Source: Anammoximicrobium sp964486845 (GTDB lineage: Bacteria; Planctomycetota; Planctomycetia; Pirellulales; Pirellulaceae). From it: a stretch of DNA of 64,000 nucleotides. The stretch spans positions 29,879-93,878 of the forward strand of contig CAZAQY010000005.1 in the NCBI GenBank assembly GCA_964486845.1. The letters run 5' to 3'. The notes below the pieces were generated by a model, which saw only the letters and a program-made list of their open reading frames with translations, did not search any database and was not told where the DNA came from. The translations under genes were made by a program, and so were the position numbers. Position 1 is the stretch's first letter. Each line of letters opens with the position of its first letter. Shown one piece after another: positions 36,006-46,708 of this stretch.

Positions 36006-37841
36006 ATGATCCCCCCCGGCGTCGTGAATATCACGATCAACGGCCGCCAGATCCATGCGCGGGCCGGCCAGACTGTATTGGAGGCCGCGGCAGCGGCGGG
36101 CATCGACATTCCCGCCCTGTGCCACCATCCGGCCTTGCCGCCCGCAGGCGCTTGCCGAGTTTGTTTGGTGGAGATTAAGGATCAGCGCACGCTCCAGCCC
36201 GCTTGCACGTTTCCGATTTTCGACGGCATGGTGGTCCAGACGGAGACGGAACGCGTCGTGGCTGCGCGGGTTTTCGCGTTGCAGATGATCTTCTCCGAGC
36301 GCTCGCACTATTGCATGTTTTGCCCGGCCAGCGGCAGCGACAACAACACGGATTGCGAGTTACAGAAGCTGGCCTATCGCTACGGATTGACCTGCTGGGA
36401 GCATGTTCCGAATTATCAGAAGCATTGGCCGGTCGACGCCAGCGGCAAGTACTTTGTCATGGACCACAGCCGGTGCATCCTCTGCCGGCGGTGCGTGCGG
36501 GCGTGCGCCGAGATCTCTGCCAACCATACGTTGGGCGTCCACCAGCGGGGCGCGCGAACCATGATCGGCGCCGACGACGACCAGCTGTTGGGGCAATCGA
36601 CGTGCGTGTCCTGCGGCAGTTGCCTGCAAGTCTGTCCGACGGGAGCGTTGATGGACCGCCGCAGCTCGTTCCTGGGCCATGAGACGGACGTGCAGCGCAT
36701 CAAGACGACCTGCCTGGGGTGCTCCGTCGGTTGCGCCATCGAGTGCTTGACTCGCGACAACATCCTGCTGCGGATCGAAGGCGATTGGACGGGCCACAAC
36801 GGCGGCTTGCTGTGCTCCGCGGGACGGTTTGACGCGGTCGACTCGAAGCCGCCGCGAATCAGGGTGCCGCTGGTCCGCACCGGCGGAGAACTACGTCCTG
36901 CCTCCTGGGGCGAAGCCTTGGAACTGACGGCCCGCCGCCTGCGGGAGACCCGCAATGTGGCCGGCCTGATTTCGCCGCGCACCATCAACGAAGGTCTGGT
37001 GGCGTTCAGTTGCTTCTTTAACGAGGTCCTCAACAGCGACGAGGTGGCTCTGCTGCACGGCGAAGTCCCGCCGGAGGTGGGCGAGCCGGCGTCGATCGCG
37101 AATATCAACGACGCCGATTGCCTGGTGGTCGTCGGCGGCGACTTGCTGAAGAACCAGAAAGTCGTGGGTTACCTGACCAGGCGGGCCGTCGATCGCGGAG
37201 CGCAGTTGGTGATTGTGAACGACGCCCGGACAGACCTGGATGCGTATGCCCAGCAGCGAATGAAGCTGAACGCGATCGCCCACACCGGAGCGTCGCCGTT
37301 CGAGCGCCTGCGGTACACGTACCATTTGCGGCTGGAGGGGATCTCGAGGCTCAAATCGGCGGTGGATTCCGCTCAGCACCCCGTGGTGATGTACGGGCCG
37401 AACTTGAGCATCGCGGTGTACGCGGCGTTGCGAGGTCTGCCTCGCAAGGCGCGCTTTCTGCCGTTGATCGAAGGCGCGAACGCGGCCGGCGCCGCGCGGC
37501 TGGGCCTGACCGCCCGCGCCGTCCAAGGCGACGCCTTGTTCGTGCTGGCGGGCGACGAACTGCCCAACGGCAAGCCGCTGCCAAAGGCCGAGTTCACGGT
37601 GATCCAGTCCGCCTACCGCACGGATTGGACCGATGCCGCGGACGTGGTGCTGCCTGCGCGGACATGGACCGAGAAACGAGGCAGCCTGGTGAATTTAGAG
37701 GGCCGCGAACTGCCCGTGGTCCCGCTGACCGAAGCGCCGCCGGACATTCATCCCGACTGGGTAACGCTGGCCACGTTGTCGTCGCTGATGGGCCACGCAG
37801 TGCTGTTCGGGTCGATGGCGGACGTGCAGCGGTCGTTGTAG
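36006..37841 (+). CDS. NuoG/HydA-like iron-sulfur subunit of the hydrogenase
   Basis: Encodes 611 aa from the ATG at 36006, preceded by GAGG; an ATG at 35991 lies against a repeat. It holds a plant-type [2Fe-2S] domain (C39, C50, C53, C67), a His/Cys3 [4Fe-4S] site (H101, C103, C106, C117), two ferredoxin-type [4Fe-4S] clusters (C157-C167 and C200-C210, each CxxCxxCxxxC), and a further four cysteines of the molybdopterin-type [4Fe-4S] domain (C236, C239, C243, C270). Residues about 300-600 match the NuoG/formate-dehydrogenase alpha fold without evident pterin binding. It links the flavin modules to the hydrogenase small subunit. HoxU, the cyanobacterial counterpart, has only the first 240 residues. 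The next gene abuts its stop. Confidence 0.92.
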   Translation: MIPPGVVNITINGRQIHARAGQTVLEAAAAAGIDIPALCHHPALPPAGACRVCLVEIKDQRTLQPACTFPIFDGMVVQTETERVVAARVFALQMIFSERSHYCMFCPASGSDNNTDCELQKLAYRYGLTCWEHVPNYQKHWPVDASGKYFVMDHSRCILCRRCVRACAEISANHTLGVHQRGARTMIGADDDQLLGQSTCVSCGSCLQVCPTGALMDRRSSFLGHETDVQRIKTTCLGCSVGCAIECLTRDNILLRIEGDWTGHNGGLLCSAGRFDAVDSKPPRIRVPLVRTGGELRPASWGEALELTARRLRETRNVAGLISPRTINEGLVAFSCFFNEVLNSDEVALLHGEVPPEVGEPASIANINDADCLVVVGGDLLKNQKVVGYLTRRAVDRGAQLVIVNDARTDLDAYAQQRMKLNAIAHTGASPFERLRYTYHLRLEGISRLKSAVDSAQHPVVMYGPNLSIAVYAALRGLPRKARFLPLIEGANAAGAARLGLTARAVQGDALFVLAGDELPNGKPLPKAEFTVIQSAYRTDWTDAADVVLPARTWTEKRGSLVNLEGRELPVVPLTEAPPDIHPDWVTLATLSSLMGHAVLFGSMADVQRSL

Positions 37842-37853
37842 ATGGAGTGCACG

Positions 37854-38396
37854 ATGAGCGAAAAAGTTACCGTGGCTTCGGACTGGCTGGCGGGTTGCGC
37901 CGGCTGCCACATGTCGCTGCTGGACATCGATGAGCGGATCGTCCAGTTGCTGGAGCGAGTGCGGCTGCGCTCGACGCCCATCACCGACTTGAAGCACCCG
38001 GACGAAGGCGGCGTCGACGTGGGGATTCTGGAGGGCGCCGTGGCCAACTCGTCGACCGAGGAGGTCGCCCGGCGGATGCGCAGCCGTTGCAAGACGCTGA
38101 TCGCCCTGGGCGATTGCGCGGTGTTCGGGGGCATCCCGGCCATGCGAAACGCGGTGACCGCGGCGGTCGCTCTGCGGCGGGCTTACATCGAAAGCGAGAG
38201 CACGGTGGACGGCATGGTGCCCCAGCACGAGGATCTGGCCGTGATGCAGGACGTGCGCCCGGTGGACCAGGTCGTCCCGGTCGACGTCTACCTGCCCGGC
38301 TGCCCGCCCTCGGCGGACGCCATCTTCTACGTGTTGAGCGAACTGGTCGAAGGCCGGCAGCCCAAGGTGCGCGGCAAGTACCTGGATTGGCATTGA
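37854..38396 (+). CDS. hoxY: [NiFe] hydrogenase small subunit
   Basis: Encodes 180 aa. Of two in-frame starts (37842 and 37854), the second has GGAG at 37844-37847. Four cysteines of the proximal [4Fe-4S] cluster are present: C15 and C18 (GCAGCH), C88 (LGDCAVFGG) and C150 (PGCPPSAD). There is no signal peptide and no medial or distal cluster domain, as expected for the short soluble small subunits of group 3 hydrogenases. It passes electrons between the Ni-Fe site of the large subunit and the NuoG-like subunit. The large-subunit gene begins 9 bp downstream. Confidence 0.94.
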   Translation: MSEKVTVASDWLAGCAGCHMSLLDIDERIVQLLERVRLRSTPITDLKHPDEGGVDVGILEGAVANSSTEEVARRMRSRCKTLIALGDCAVFGGIPAMRNAVTAAVALRRAYIESESTVDGMVPQHEDLAVMQDVRPVDQVVPVDVYLPGCPPSADAIFYVLSELVEGRQPKVRGKYLDWH

Positions 38397-38405
38397 GGTT
38401 TGTTT

Positions 38406-39857
38406 ATGGTGCAAAAAGTCGTCATTGAACCGGTGACTCGGATCGAAGGGCACGCCAAGGTTGTGGTACACCTGGGCGACGATAGCCAGGTCGAGCGGGC
38501 TTTTTTCATCGTGAACGAATTTCGCGGCTTCGAGAAATTCTGTGAAGGCCGCATGTTCTTTGAAATGCCGCAGATCACGGAGCGGATTTGCGGCATCTGC
38601 CCGGTCAGCCATCACCTGGTCTCGGTCAAGGCCTGCGACCAGATCTTGGGCGTCGAGGCGCCGCGTCCGGCGCAGTTGCTGCGCGAGCTGATGCACATGG
38701 GCCAGGTGATCCAATCGCACTCGATGCACTTCTTTGAATTGGCCGGCCCGGATTTGTTGCTGGGTTTCGATGCGGATCCCGCGATCCGGAACGTGGCGGG
38801 TCTGTACGCGGCCAACCCGGAATTGGTGGTCAAGGCGATCAAGCTGCGGAAGTTCGGCCAGTCCCTGATCTCCACACTGGGCGACCGCCGCATCCATCCC
38901 AACTTTGCCGTCCCCGGCGGTGTGAACCAAGCCCTGGATGCCGAAGACCGCGACGCCCTGCTGGCCGAAATCGACACGATGATCGGTTACGTCCAGGAAG
39001 CCCTGACGATCATCAAGGACTGGACGGACCACAACCGTACTTTGCTGGAAGAGTTCGCCTCGTTCCCGTCGGGCTACATGGGGTTGGTCAGCCCGGACAA
39101 CGCCGTGGAGTTGTACGACGGCCAGCTGCGGCACGTGGACGAGCAGCGCCGGGAACTGCACCGTTTCGACGGGGGCGAGTACTTGAACCACATCGCGGAG
39201 CACGTGGAACCGTGGAGCTACCTGAAGTTCCCCTATTTCAGGACCGGCGGATATCCTGGCGGCGTGTACCGTGTCGGGCCGCTGGGGCGATTGAACGCGG
39301 CCGACAAGATGGCCACTCCCCTGGCGCAGCAAGAGTACGAGATCTACCATCAGATCCGCGGCGGCCAAGTCATCGAGGGCACGCTGTACTACCACTACGC
39401 CCGGCTGGTCGAAGACTTGTACGCCGTCGAACGAGCGCGGCAGATCCTGGAAGATCGGGAGGTGCTGTCCAGGGAGATCCTCTGCACCGGGCGGGTCACG
39501 AACCAGGAAGGCGTGGGAGTGCTCGAAGCCCCGCGCGGCACGCTGTTCCATCACTACTGGGTCGACGAAAACGGCCAGTTGGAGAGAGTCAACTTGATCG
39601 TGGCGACCGGCAACAACAACCATGCCATGAGCCGTGCGGTGGAGGAGGTCGCCAAACGGTACGTCGACGGCGCGAACATCAAGGAAGGGGCCTTGAACCG
39701 CATCGAGGCGGCGATTCGGGCCTACGACCCGTGCCTCTCGTGCTCGACCCACGCCTGGGGCCAAATGCCGCTGGAATTGGTGATCCTGGACTCCCAACGC
39801 CGCGAAGTCCGGCGTATCATGCCTGCCCCGGCCGCCAAGGCAGTAGGGAAGAGATGA
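38406..39857 (+). CDS. hoxH: [NiFe] hydrogenase large (catalytic) subunit
   Basis: Encodes 483 aa from the ATG at 38406 with GAGG at 38395-38398. It carries both Ni-Fe binding motifs: RICGICPVSHH near the N-terminus (R60, C62, C65) and DPCLSCSTH at 441-449 (C443, C446). It therefore catalyses reversible H2 splitting. The RIEGH motif is present at about 13-17. After H449 follow 34 further residues (AWGQMPLELV...), a C-terminal extension that a maturation endopeptidase normally removes after nickel insertion. Together with the preceding genes this fits cytosolic bidirectional group 3 hydrogenases. No hyp genes or peptidase gene are in the window. Confidence 0.96.
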   Translation: MVQKVVIEPVTRIEGHAKVVVHLGDDSQVERAFFIVNEFRGFEKFCEGRMFFEMPQITERICGICPVSHHLVSVKACDQILGVEAPRPAQLLRELMHMGQVIQSHSMHFFELAGPDLLLGFDADPAIRNVAGLYAANPELVVKAIKLRKFGQSLISTLGDRRIHPNFAVPGGVNQALDAEDRDALLAEIDTMIGYVQEALTIIKDWTDHNRTLLEEFASFPSGYMGLVSPDNAVELYDGQLRHVDEQRRELHRFDGGEYLNHIAEHVEPWSYLKFPYFRTGGYPGGVYRVGPLGRLNAADKMATPLAQQEYEIYHQIRGGQVIEGTLYYHYARLVEDLYAVERARQILEDREVLSREILCTGRVTNQEGVGVLEAPRGTLFHHYWVDENGQLERVNLIVATGNNNHAMSRAVEEVAKRYVDGANIKEGALNRIEAAIRAYDPCLSCSTHAWGQMPLELVILDSQRREVRRIMPAPAAKAVGKR

Positions 39858-40052
39858 AGAAGAAGATTAGGTGAAAGGTCAGGGCTTTAGTTTCCGGCGC
39901 AGTCGGTCAAGTTCATTCCCCCCCGCCATCAGCCTGCCGAACTCGCCGAAACCGGCGACCGGGCATCTCCTTGGCTTGCCGGAAACCGCTCGATGTCTTA
40001 GCTTGTATCCGTGTCTGGAAAGAATTTCTGTGGCATGGGAAAGGCGACACCG

Positions 40053-41816
<1,764 letters not shown>

Positions 41817-41817
41817 C

Positions 41818-43371
41818 ATGCAACTCGAAAAGGCAACTTCCCATTCCGGTGAAGCCGGCCTGGCGGGCTGGATCTCCAGCAACGACGTAACCTTGTTCAC
41901 CGTGGTCATGGTCGTGGTGGTGGCGGTGTTCCTGCAGGCCAACCTGATCAAGCGCGCCAGGCTGAACGCGGAACTGGAAGGGGAGAAACTTTCGCTGACC
42001 GATCAGAACCGCCGCGTGCAGGAAGAAATCCGCCGCGTGTCGGCCGATCTGGCCGCCATCAATTCGCAGTTGGCGGACACCCGCAAGGCGCTGGAAACGA
42101 CCCAGCGCGAACGCCAGTCCCTGGAAGAAGTCCGCAAGCAGCTCGACGCGGAGCTGGCGGCGAAAAAGCAGGATTTGCAGCAGCGGTCGGACGAGTTGGC
42201 CAAGCTGAATGCCGCCAAGGTCACGGTCGAAGCGCAGCTGGCTCAATTGCTCAAAGACAAAGGCGATCAGGAGACGCAGTTCTCCCAGGCCAAGACGAAG
42301 CTCGAGGCGGACCTCGCCAGCCTGGCCGCCCAGCTGCAACAACGGCAGAAGGAACGTGACGACCTGCAAAAATCGCGCGAAGACCTGCAAAAAGAACGCG
42401 ACCTGCTGGACCAGCAAGCCCAGGCCCTCGCCCAGCGCGTGGCGAAACTGGAACAGCAACTGGGCACGAGCGAAAAGAGCCTCGCCGAACTGAAGCAAAC
42501 GAACGAGGCCAAGACGAAGAGTCTGGAAGAGTTGCTGGCGCAGGCGCTGGAACGTCAAAAGGCGGACCAGTCCGCTTCCGCCCAGCAGCTGCAAGCGACG
42601 GTGACGCGGGCGGAGCAAGCCGAGGCGCAGGCCAAGGAGGCGGCCGCCACGCGCGACGACTACCTGGACCGCCTCCGCCGAGCCGCCGTCTACGTGCGCG
42701 ACATCGACGAAAAGAAGAGCCACCTGGCCCTGCAGGTCGAAGCGCTGAAAACCCAGCTGGCCAACGCCCTGGATGATCTGCAGGCCGCCCAGTCGCAATT
42801 GCAGCACCAGCGCAGCCGCGAAGCGTCCATCAATCGTGAACTGGTCGGCCTGCGCGGCGGGCTGAAGCGAGTCGCTATCCTGTTCGATGCCTCCGGCAGC
42901 ATGACCCAGGGCGGGCGCTGGGACGAGGTGCAGCGGATCGCGCTCACCTGGCTGGATCACCTGGAAGTGGACGAGTGCGTGCTGATCGTCTTCTCGTCCG
43001 GCGTGGCGGCGTTTCCCACCGACGGATCGCTGCTGCGGATCAGCGGCCCCGAAGGCCCCGCCAACCGCGCTCGCCTGCTGGAGTACTTGAGGTCCGTCAA
43101 GCCCGAAGGCTGGACGAACACGCTGCCCGCCATGCAGTTGGCCTACCGCTATCCGGTCGACACCGTGATCCTGTTCTCCGACGGCGCGCCGACCTACGAG
43201 CAAGTCAACCGTTTCAACGCCGAGGCTGCCGAGCAGATCTACGCCCTCTGCCGCCAGCACGCCGACATCCCCGTCAACGCCATCGGGCTGGGCAACTACT
43301 TCGACCAGAACTTCTCCACCTTCCTCCGCACCATCGCCCAGCTGACCGGCGGCACGTTCGTGGGGCGATAG
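41818..43371 (+). CDS. Membrane-anchored coiled-coil protein with von Willebrand A domain
   Basis: Encodes 517 aa. One transmembrane helix (about 23-42) is followed by a very long coiled coil (about 45-345, rich in Gln, Glu, Lys and Ala) and a C-terminal vWA domain (about 350-517) with a complete MIDAS metal site DASGS (D357, S359, S361), the mid-domain LPAMQLAYRYP and a FSDGAP strand. vWA domains bind protein ligands through a metal ion. The anchor plus coiled-coil plan recalls the proteins at 18.4-20.3 kb. It abuts the symporter gene. Role unknown; a link to an ExbB-type channel is inference from architecture. Confidence 0.85.
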   Translation: MQLEKATSHSGEAGLAGWISSNDVTLFTVVMVVVVAVFLQANLIKRARLNAELEGEKLSLTDQNRRVQEEIRRVSADLAAINSQLADTRKALETTQRERQSLEEVRKQLDAELAAKKQDLQQRSDELAKLNAAKVTVEAQLAQLLKDKGDQETQFSQAKTKLEADLASLAAQLQQRQKERDDLQKSREDLQKERDLLDQQAQALAQRVAKLEQQLGTSEKSLAELKQTNEAKTKSLEELLAQALERQKADQSASAQQLQATVTRAEQAEAQAKEAAATRDDYLDRLRRAAVYVRDIDEKKSHLALQVEALKTQLANALDDLQAAQSQLQHQRSREASINRELVGLRGGLKRVAILFDASGSMTQGGRWDEVQRIALTWLDHLEVDECVLIVFSSGVAAFPTDGSLLRISGPEGPANRARLLEYLRSVKPEGWTNTLPAMQLAYRYPVDTVILFSDGAPTYEQVNRFNAEAAEQIYALCRQHADIPVNAIGLGNYFDQNFSTFLRTIAQLTGGTFVGR

Positions 43372-43519
43372 ACCGAGGCGAAACGGGGGCAGGTTGACAG
43401 GGCCCCATTTCGGCCGCTGGGAAGCTCGCAGCCCGGCAGAGCCTGATCCGAAAACCAATTCTCCCACGGATGGCATGGCGATGCCACGTCCCAACCTAAG
43501 GTTGATCCGCCAAGCCGCG

Positions 43520-44407
43520 CTAACCCACGTCCGTGCGTTTGCGCCGCGGCGAGGCCGCCGGCGCCGCCGCGGGCGCGGAGGTCCGCGTCGCGTGGGGCGG
43601 GGGCGGGCCGGGCGAGGGGAGGTCGATGCCGTCGCCGAAGTACTTGGCGCGGGCCTCGGCGTGACTGAGCACCTCCGCGCGGGTGCCGTGGCACAGCACC
43701 TGGCCCTTGCTGATCACGTAGCTGCGGTCCGTGATCTGCAGCGTTTCCCGCACCTGGTGGTCGGTGATCAGGATGGAAATCCCCCGCGAACGCAGATCGC
43801 GGATGATCTCCTGGATGCTCTGAATCGTCACCGGGTCGATGCCGGTAAAGGGCTCGTCCAGCAAGATGATCTTGGGGTCCGAGACCAGACAGCGGGCGAT
43901 CTCCAGTCGCCGCCGCTCGCCGCCGGACAGCGAGGCGGCTTGGGCCTTGCGCAGGTGCGTGATTTTGAACTGCTCCAACAACTGGTCGCACCGCGCCCGG
44001 CGGTCGGCACGGCTCATGCCCAGCAGTTCCATCATGGCCAGCAGGTTGTGCTGGACGCTCAGCTTGCGAAAGACGCTCGATTCCTGCGCCAAGTACCCCA
44101 TGCCGCCGTCGCGGGCGCGCCGGTACATCGGCCAGTCGGTGACGTCCTGGCCGTTCAGGAACACCTTGCCCTCGTTGGGCTCGATCATCCCGCAGGTCAT
44201 GCGAAAGCTGGTTGTCTTGCCGGCGCCGTTGGGGCCCAGCAGGCCGACGATCTCGCCGCCCTCGACGTGAAAATCGACTCCATCGACCACCCGCCGGCGG
44301 CCGTAGATCTTGACCAGGCCCTGCACTTCCAGAATTCTCTCGGCCCGTTCTGAAGCGACGCCGACGCCGGTTGTGGCGGCCTTCTTCTGTGCCTCCGGAA
44401 TTCCCAT
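43520..44407 (-). CDS. lptB: LPS export ABC transporter ATP-binding protein LptB
   Basis: Encodes 295 aa from the ATG at 44407, which follows a strong AAGGAGGT site; an upstream in-frame ATG at 44470 lacks one. It has Walker A GPNGAGKTTS (58-67), the signature LSGGERRRLEIARCL, Walker B IILLDEPFTGIDP and the His switch ILITDHQVRETL. Sequence and the absence of a membrane domain match LptB, which powers lipopolysaccharide extraction from the inner membrane with LptFG. A Pro/Ala/Arg-rich tail of about 25 residues is extra. It lies downstream of lepB, 84 bp apart, on the same strand; lptFG and lptA/C are not in the window. Confidence 0.94.
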   Translation of the reverse strand: MGIPEAQKKAATTGVGVASERAERILEVQGLVKIYGRRRVVDGVDFHVEGGEIVGLLGPNGAGKTTSFRMTCGMIEPNEGKVFLNGQDVTDWPMYRRARDGGMGYLAQESSVFRKLSVQHNLLAMMELLGMSRADRRARCDQLLEQFKITHLRKAQAASLSGGERRRLEIARCLVSDPKIILLDEPFTGIDPVTIQSIQEIIRDLRSRGISILITDHQVRETLQITDRSYVISKGQVLCHGTRAEVLSHAEARAKYFGDGIDLPSPGPPPPHATRTSAPAAAPAASPRRKRTDVG

Positions 44408-44466
44408 GGCTTGACCTCCTTGCCTTGCGACCCGTGGATCAAGAACGCTTCCGTTTCGGTTTGCGG

Positions 44467-44493
44467 TCATCGCGCGGAGCGTGATGGCTGCTT
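44467..44493. repeat. ATCACGCGGAGCGTGAT-type palindromic repeat at the lepB stop
   Basis: A copy of the dispersed element (arms ATCRCGC and GCGTGAT around GGA, followed by GGCTGCTT) overlaps the lepB stop codon (44492-44494). A second copy lies at 54856-54883, sharing the trailing GGCT(A/G)CTT. It may serve as a transcript end or a mobile repeat. Confidence 0.7.
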
Positions 44494-46315
44494 AGCGAAT
44501 CAGTCCCATGCGGCGGAAATTCGGCAGCATGGGAATCGGCCGTCGCCAGGCGTGCGGCCAGTAGATCAAGAGGGCTTTTCCCGTCAACAAATCGCGGCGC
44601 ACGAACGGATCCGGATGCGGATGGTCCACGTGGCCGTACTGCGACCAAACTCGTGCATCGCGGCTTTGCGGGCTGTTGTCTCCGCAAGGAAAGAACTCGT
44701 CGTCGCCCAGTTGGAAACGGACGTCTTCGCGGCGGGCGTCGAACAGCGGCGTCGTGGCCCAGGACTTGGGATCGGCGAACACCCCCGCGATGTACTCATC
44801 GCGCGTGCCGGCGTACAAGAGATCGTCGTAGTCATCTTCTGCGGGAAACATCTTGTACGAGACGGCCACGTAGTAGACGTCGCGGAGCACGCGCAGGCGT
44901 TCGACCCGCAGCGCGACGCCCTCGGCGCCCAGTCCCGCGGGCTCCAGGTCCGCCGGGTCCTGCGGGCTCCACTTCGGTTTCACGTTCCACTCCGGCACGT
45001 AGGTGGTCGGCCCGTCGAACTCGACCAGGCTGTCGTTCACCCACAGCAGCAGCTGGTCGTCGCAGTTCGAGAACCGCAAGTCGTACGAGCCCGGCCCGCG
45101 GAGTCCTGTGGCGGCCTGGGGATGCGGGAGGGGTGCGCCGTCGTCGCCCGCGAAGGCCCGCTGGCCGCCGTCGATCGACAGCACCGCCTGGCCGCTGGCC
45201 ACGTCGATGCGGCAACGGTAGTGAACGCCGCCTTCGACCAGGTCTAGCAGCACCGCGCCTTGGTCCCCCTGGACTTCGACGTTGTAGCATTCCAGGGCCA
45301 GATCGCCCACCCAATGCTGGCCCGCCGCTTTGGGATCCGCGGATCGATGGCCGTCCCGTTCGCTGCCGCGGGACCATGCCGAAGCATCGTGGCGGGAGAC
45401 TTCCGCGTTGTCGTTGTAGGTGTAGTAGTCGGTGATCAACTGCCCCTGCAACGTGCCCTCGGCCCGTCGCCGCCGGCCGCTTTCCGCCAGGTCCTCCCAG
45501 TCCCCCGCCCACGGTACGATGTGCCGGTAGCGCAGCCAGGACTCGCCGCCGGACGCGGCAGCCGTCTCGAATCCGCGTCCGTCGGCCTGGGGCCGCCAGC
45601 CGGACGCGCCTGACTTGGCCCGATCTTGCCAACGCTCCGGCCAGCCCGCTTCGCTCAACTCCGCCGCCCGATACCGCGTGTCGTCGACCATTTGCAGCAT
45701 CGCCTTGACCTTGTGAGGCGGTTTTCGAGCGATGCGGAAATCCTCGGCCGACTCCCCCCCGCCGGGATCGGAGCCGACATAAATGTCGCCGTGGCGAATC
45801 CAGACCGTCTCGTTGGGCAGACCGATCAGACGCTTGATGTAATTCTGCTTGGCGTTGCCCGGAAACTTAAAGACGATCACGTCCCAGCGTTTCGGGTCGC
45901 TGACCTCGTACGTGAACTTGCTCACCAGGATGCGGTCGCCGTTGAACGAGGCCTGATTCGGATCCTTCTGCTTGTCCAATTTCATCGTGTACCGACAGAC
46001 GGGACAGGTCGTCGCCACCACCTCACGCAGACCTTCGTTCTCTCCGCTGGCGCCACTGCGATAGGGGCAGCCGCACTTCGCGCACGTGACATCCATGTGG
46101 CGGCCCTGCAAGGTGGGCGCCATCGAGCCGGTAGGAATCACAAAGGCCTCGGCCACAAAGGCTCGGAACAAGAACGCCAAAATGACCGCCACCGCGATCG
46201 ATTCGATCGTCTCCCGAACGGCTCGCCCGGTATGATCTGCCGCGACTTGGGAATCCGCCGGTCTCGGTCCTGTCGGCGCCGCTGCGGCGCGACCTTTAGG
46301 CTTGGTTCTATTCAT
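44492..46315 (-). CDS. lepB: Signal peptidase I with zinc ribbon and large inserted domain
   Basis: Encodes 607 aa. The N-terminus has one transmembrane helix (about 36-58), then IPTGSMAPTL with the catalytic Ser S64 and NYIKRLIGLPNE with the catalytic Lys K161. Between them sits a CxxC...CxxC zinc-ribbon insertion (C78, C81, C104, C107). Box E appears only at 542-548 (PCGDNS) because about 340 residues are inserted after box D; this insert contains a beta-rich, jelly-roll-like stretch (about 330-450). The enzyme removes signal peptides on the outer face of the inner membrane. E. coli LepB is about 324 aa. It is divergent from the BRCT-MerR-TPR gene and is followed by lptB. Confidence 0.9.
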   Translation of the reverse strand: MNRTKPKGRAAAAPTGPRPADSQVAADHTGRAVRETIESIAVAVILAFLFRAFVAEAFVIPTGSMAPTLQGRHMDVTCAKCGCPYRSGASGENEGLREVVATTCPVCRYTMKLDKQKDPNQASFNGDRILVSKFTYEVSDPKRWDVIVFKFPGNAKQNYIKRLIGLPNETVWIRHGDIYVGSDPGGGESAEDFRIARKPPHKVKAMLQMVDDTRYRAAELSEAGWPERWQDRAKSGASGWRPQADGRGFETAAASGGESWLRYRHIVPWAGDWEDLAESGRRRRAEGTLQGQLITDYYTYNDNAEVSRHDASAWSRGSERDGHRSADPKAAGQHWVGDLALECYNVEVQGDQGAVLLDLVEGGVHYRCRIDVASGQAVLSIDGGQRAFAGDDGAPLPHPQAATGLRGPGSYDLRFSNCDDQLLLWVNDSLVEFDGPTTYVPEWNVKPKWSPQDPADLEPAGLGAEGVALRVERLRVLRDVYYVAVSYKMFPAEDDYDDLLYAGTRDEYIAGVFADPKSWATTPLFDARREDVRFQLGDDEFFPCGDNSPQSRDARVWSQYGHVDHPHPDPFVRRDLLTGKALLIYWPHAWRRPIPMLPNFRRMGLIR

Positions 46316-46708
46316 CAATCGACCTTCTCGCTCGGGATCAGCCAGAATCATATTCGTAGCGAAGGCGGGTAATATAGCGAAAAATGCGGATTTCCGTAAC
46401 TTCCCGCATCCGGAAACGAACCAAGACGCCCCAACTTCTGGGCACGCATGGCCTGGTGCCAACCGCCAGCACTGGCAGCAATCCGCAACCCTACGATCAA
46501 GGCCGGACCGACACCCGCGTGCAATCTTGCCAGAAACCGTTGATTGACACAAGCCGGACCGTCTACGACACTGACGGCGATCCCGGCGAACGATGGGCGC
46601 CAGCCCACCGGTTTTCTTCCATGGTCCGCTGGCTAACGTCAAAGATACCCGTGGACTGACGCCCACGGTTCGCCGAAGTGAGATAGTCGGACCAAGAGGA
46701 ACACCGCA
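46316..46708. other. Divergent intergenic region, lepB and BRCT-MerR-TPR gene
   Basis: About 390 bp with lower GC near 46340-46400. On the minus strand TATGAT at 46352-46347 could be a lepB -10 element, with no good -35 element. No gene, repeat or RNA feature is recognisable here. Confidence 0.4.
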
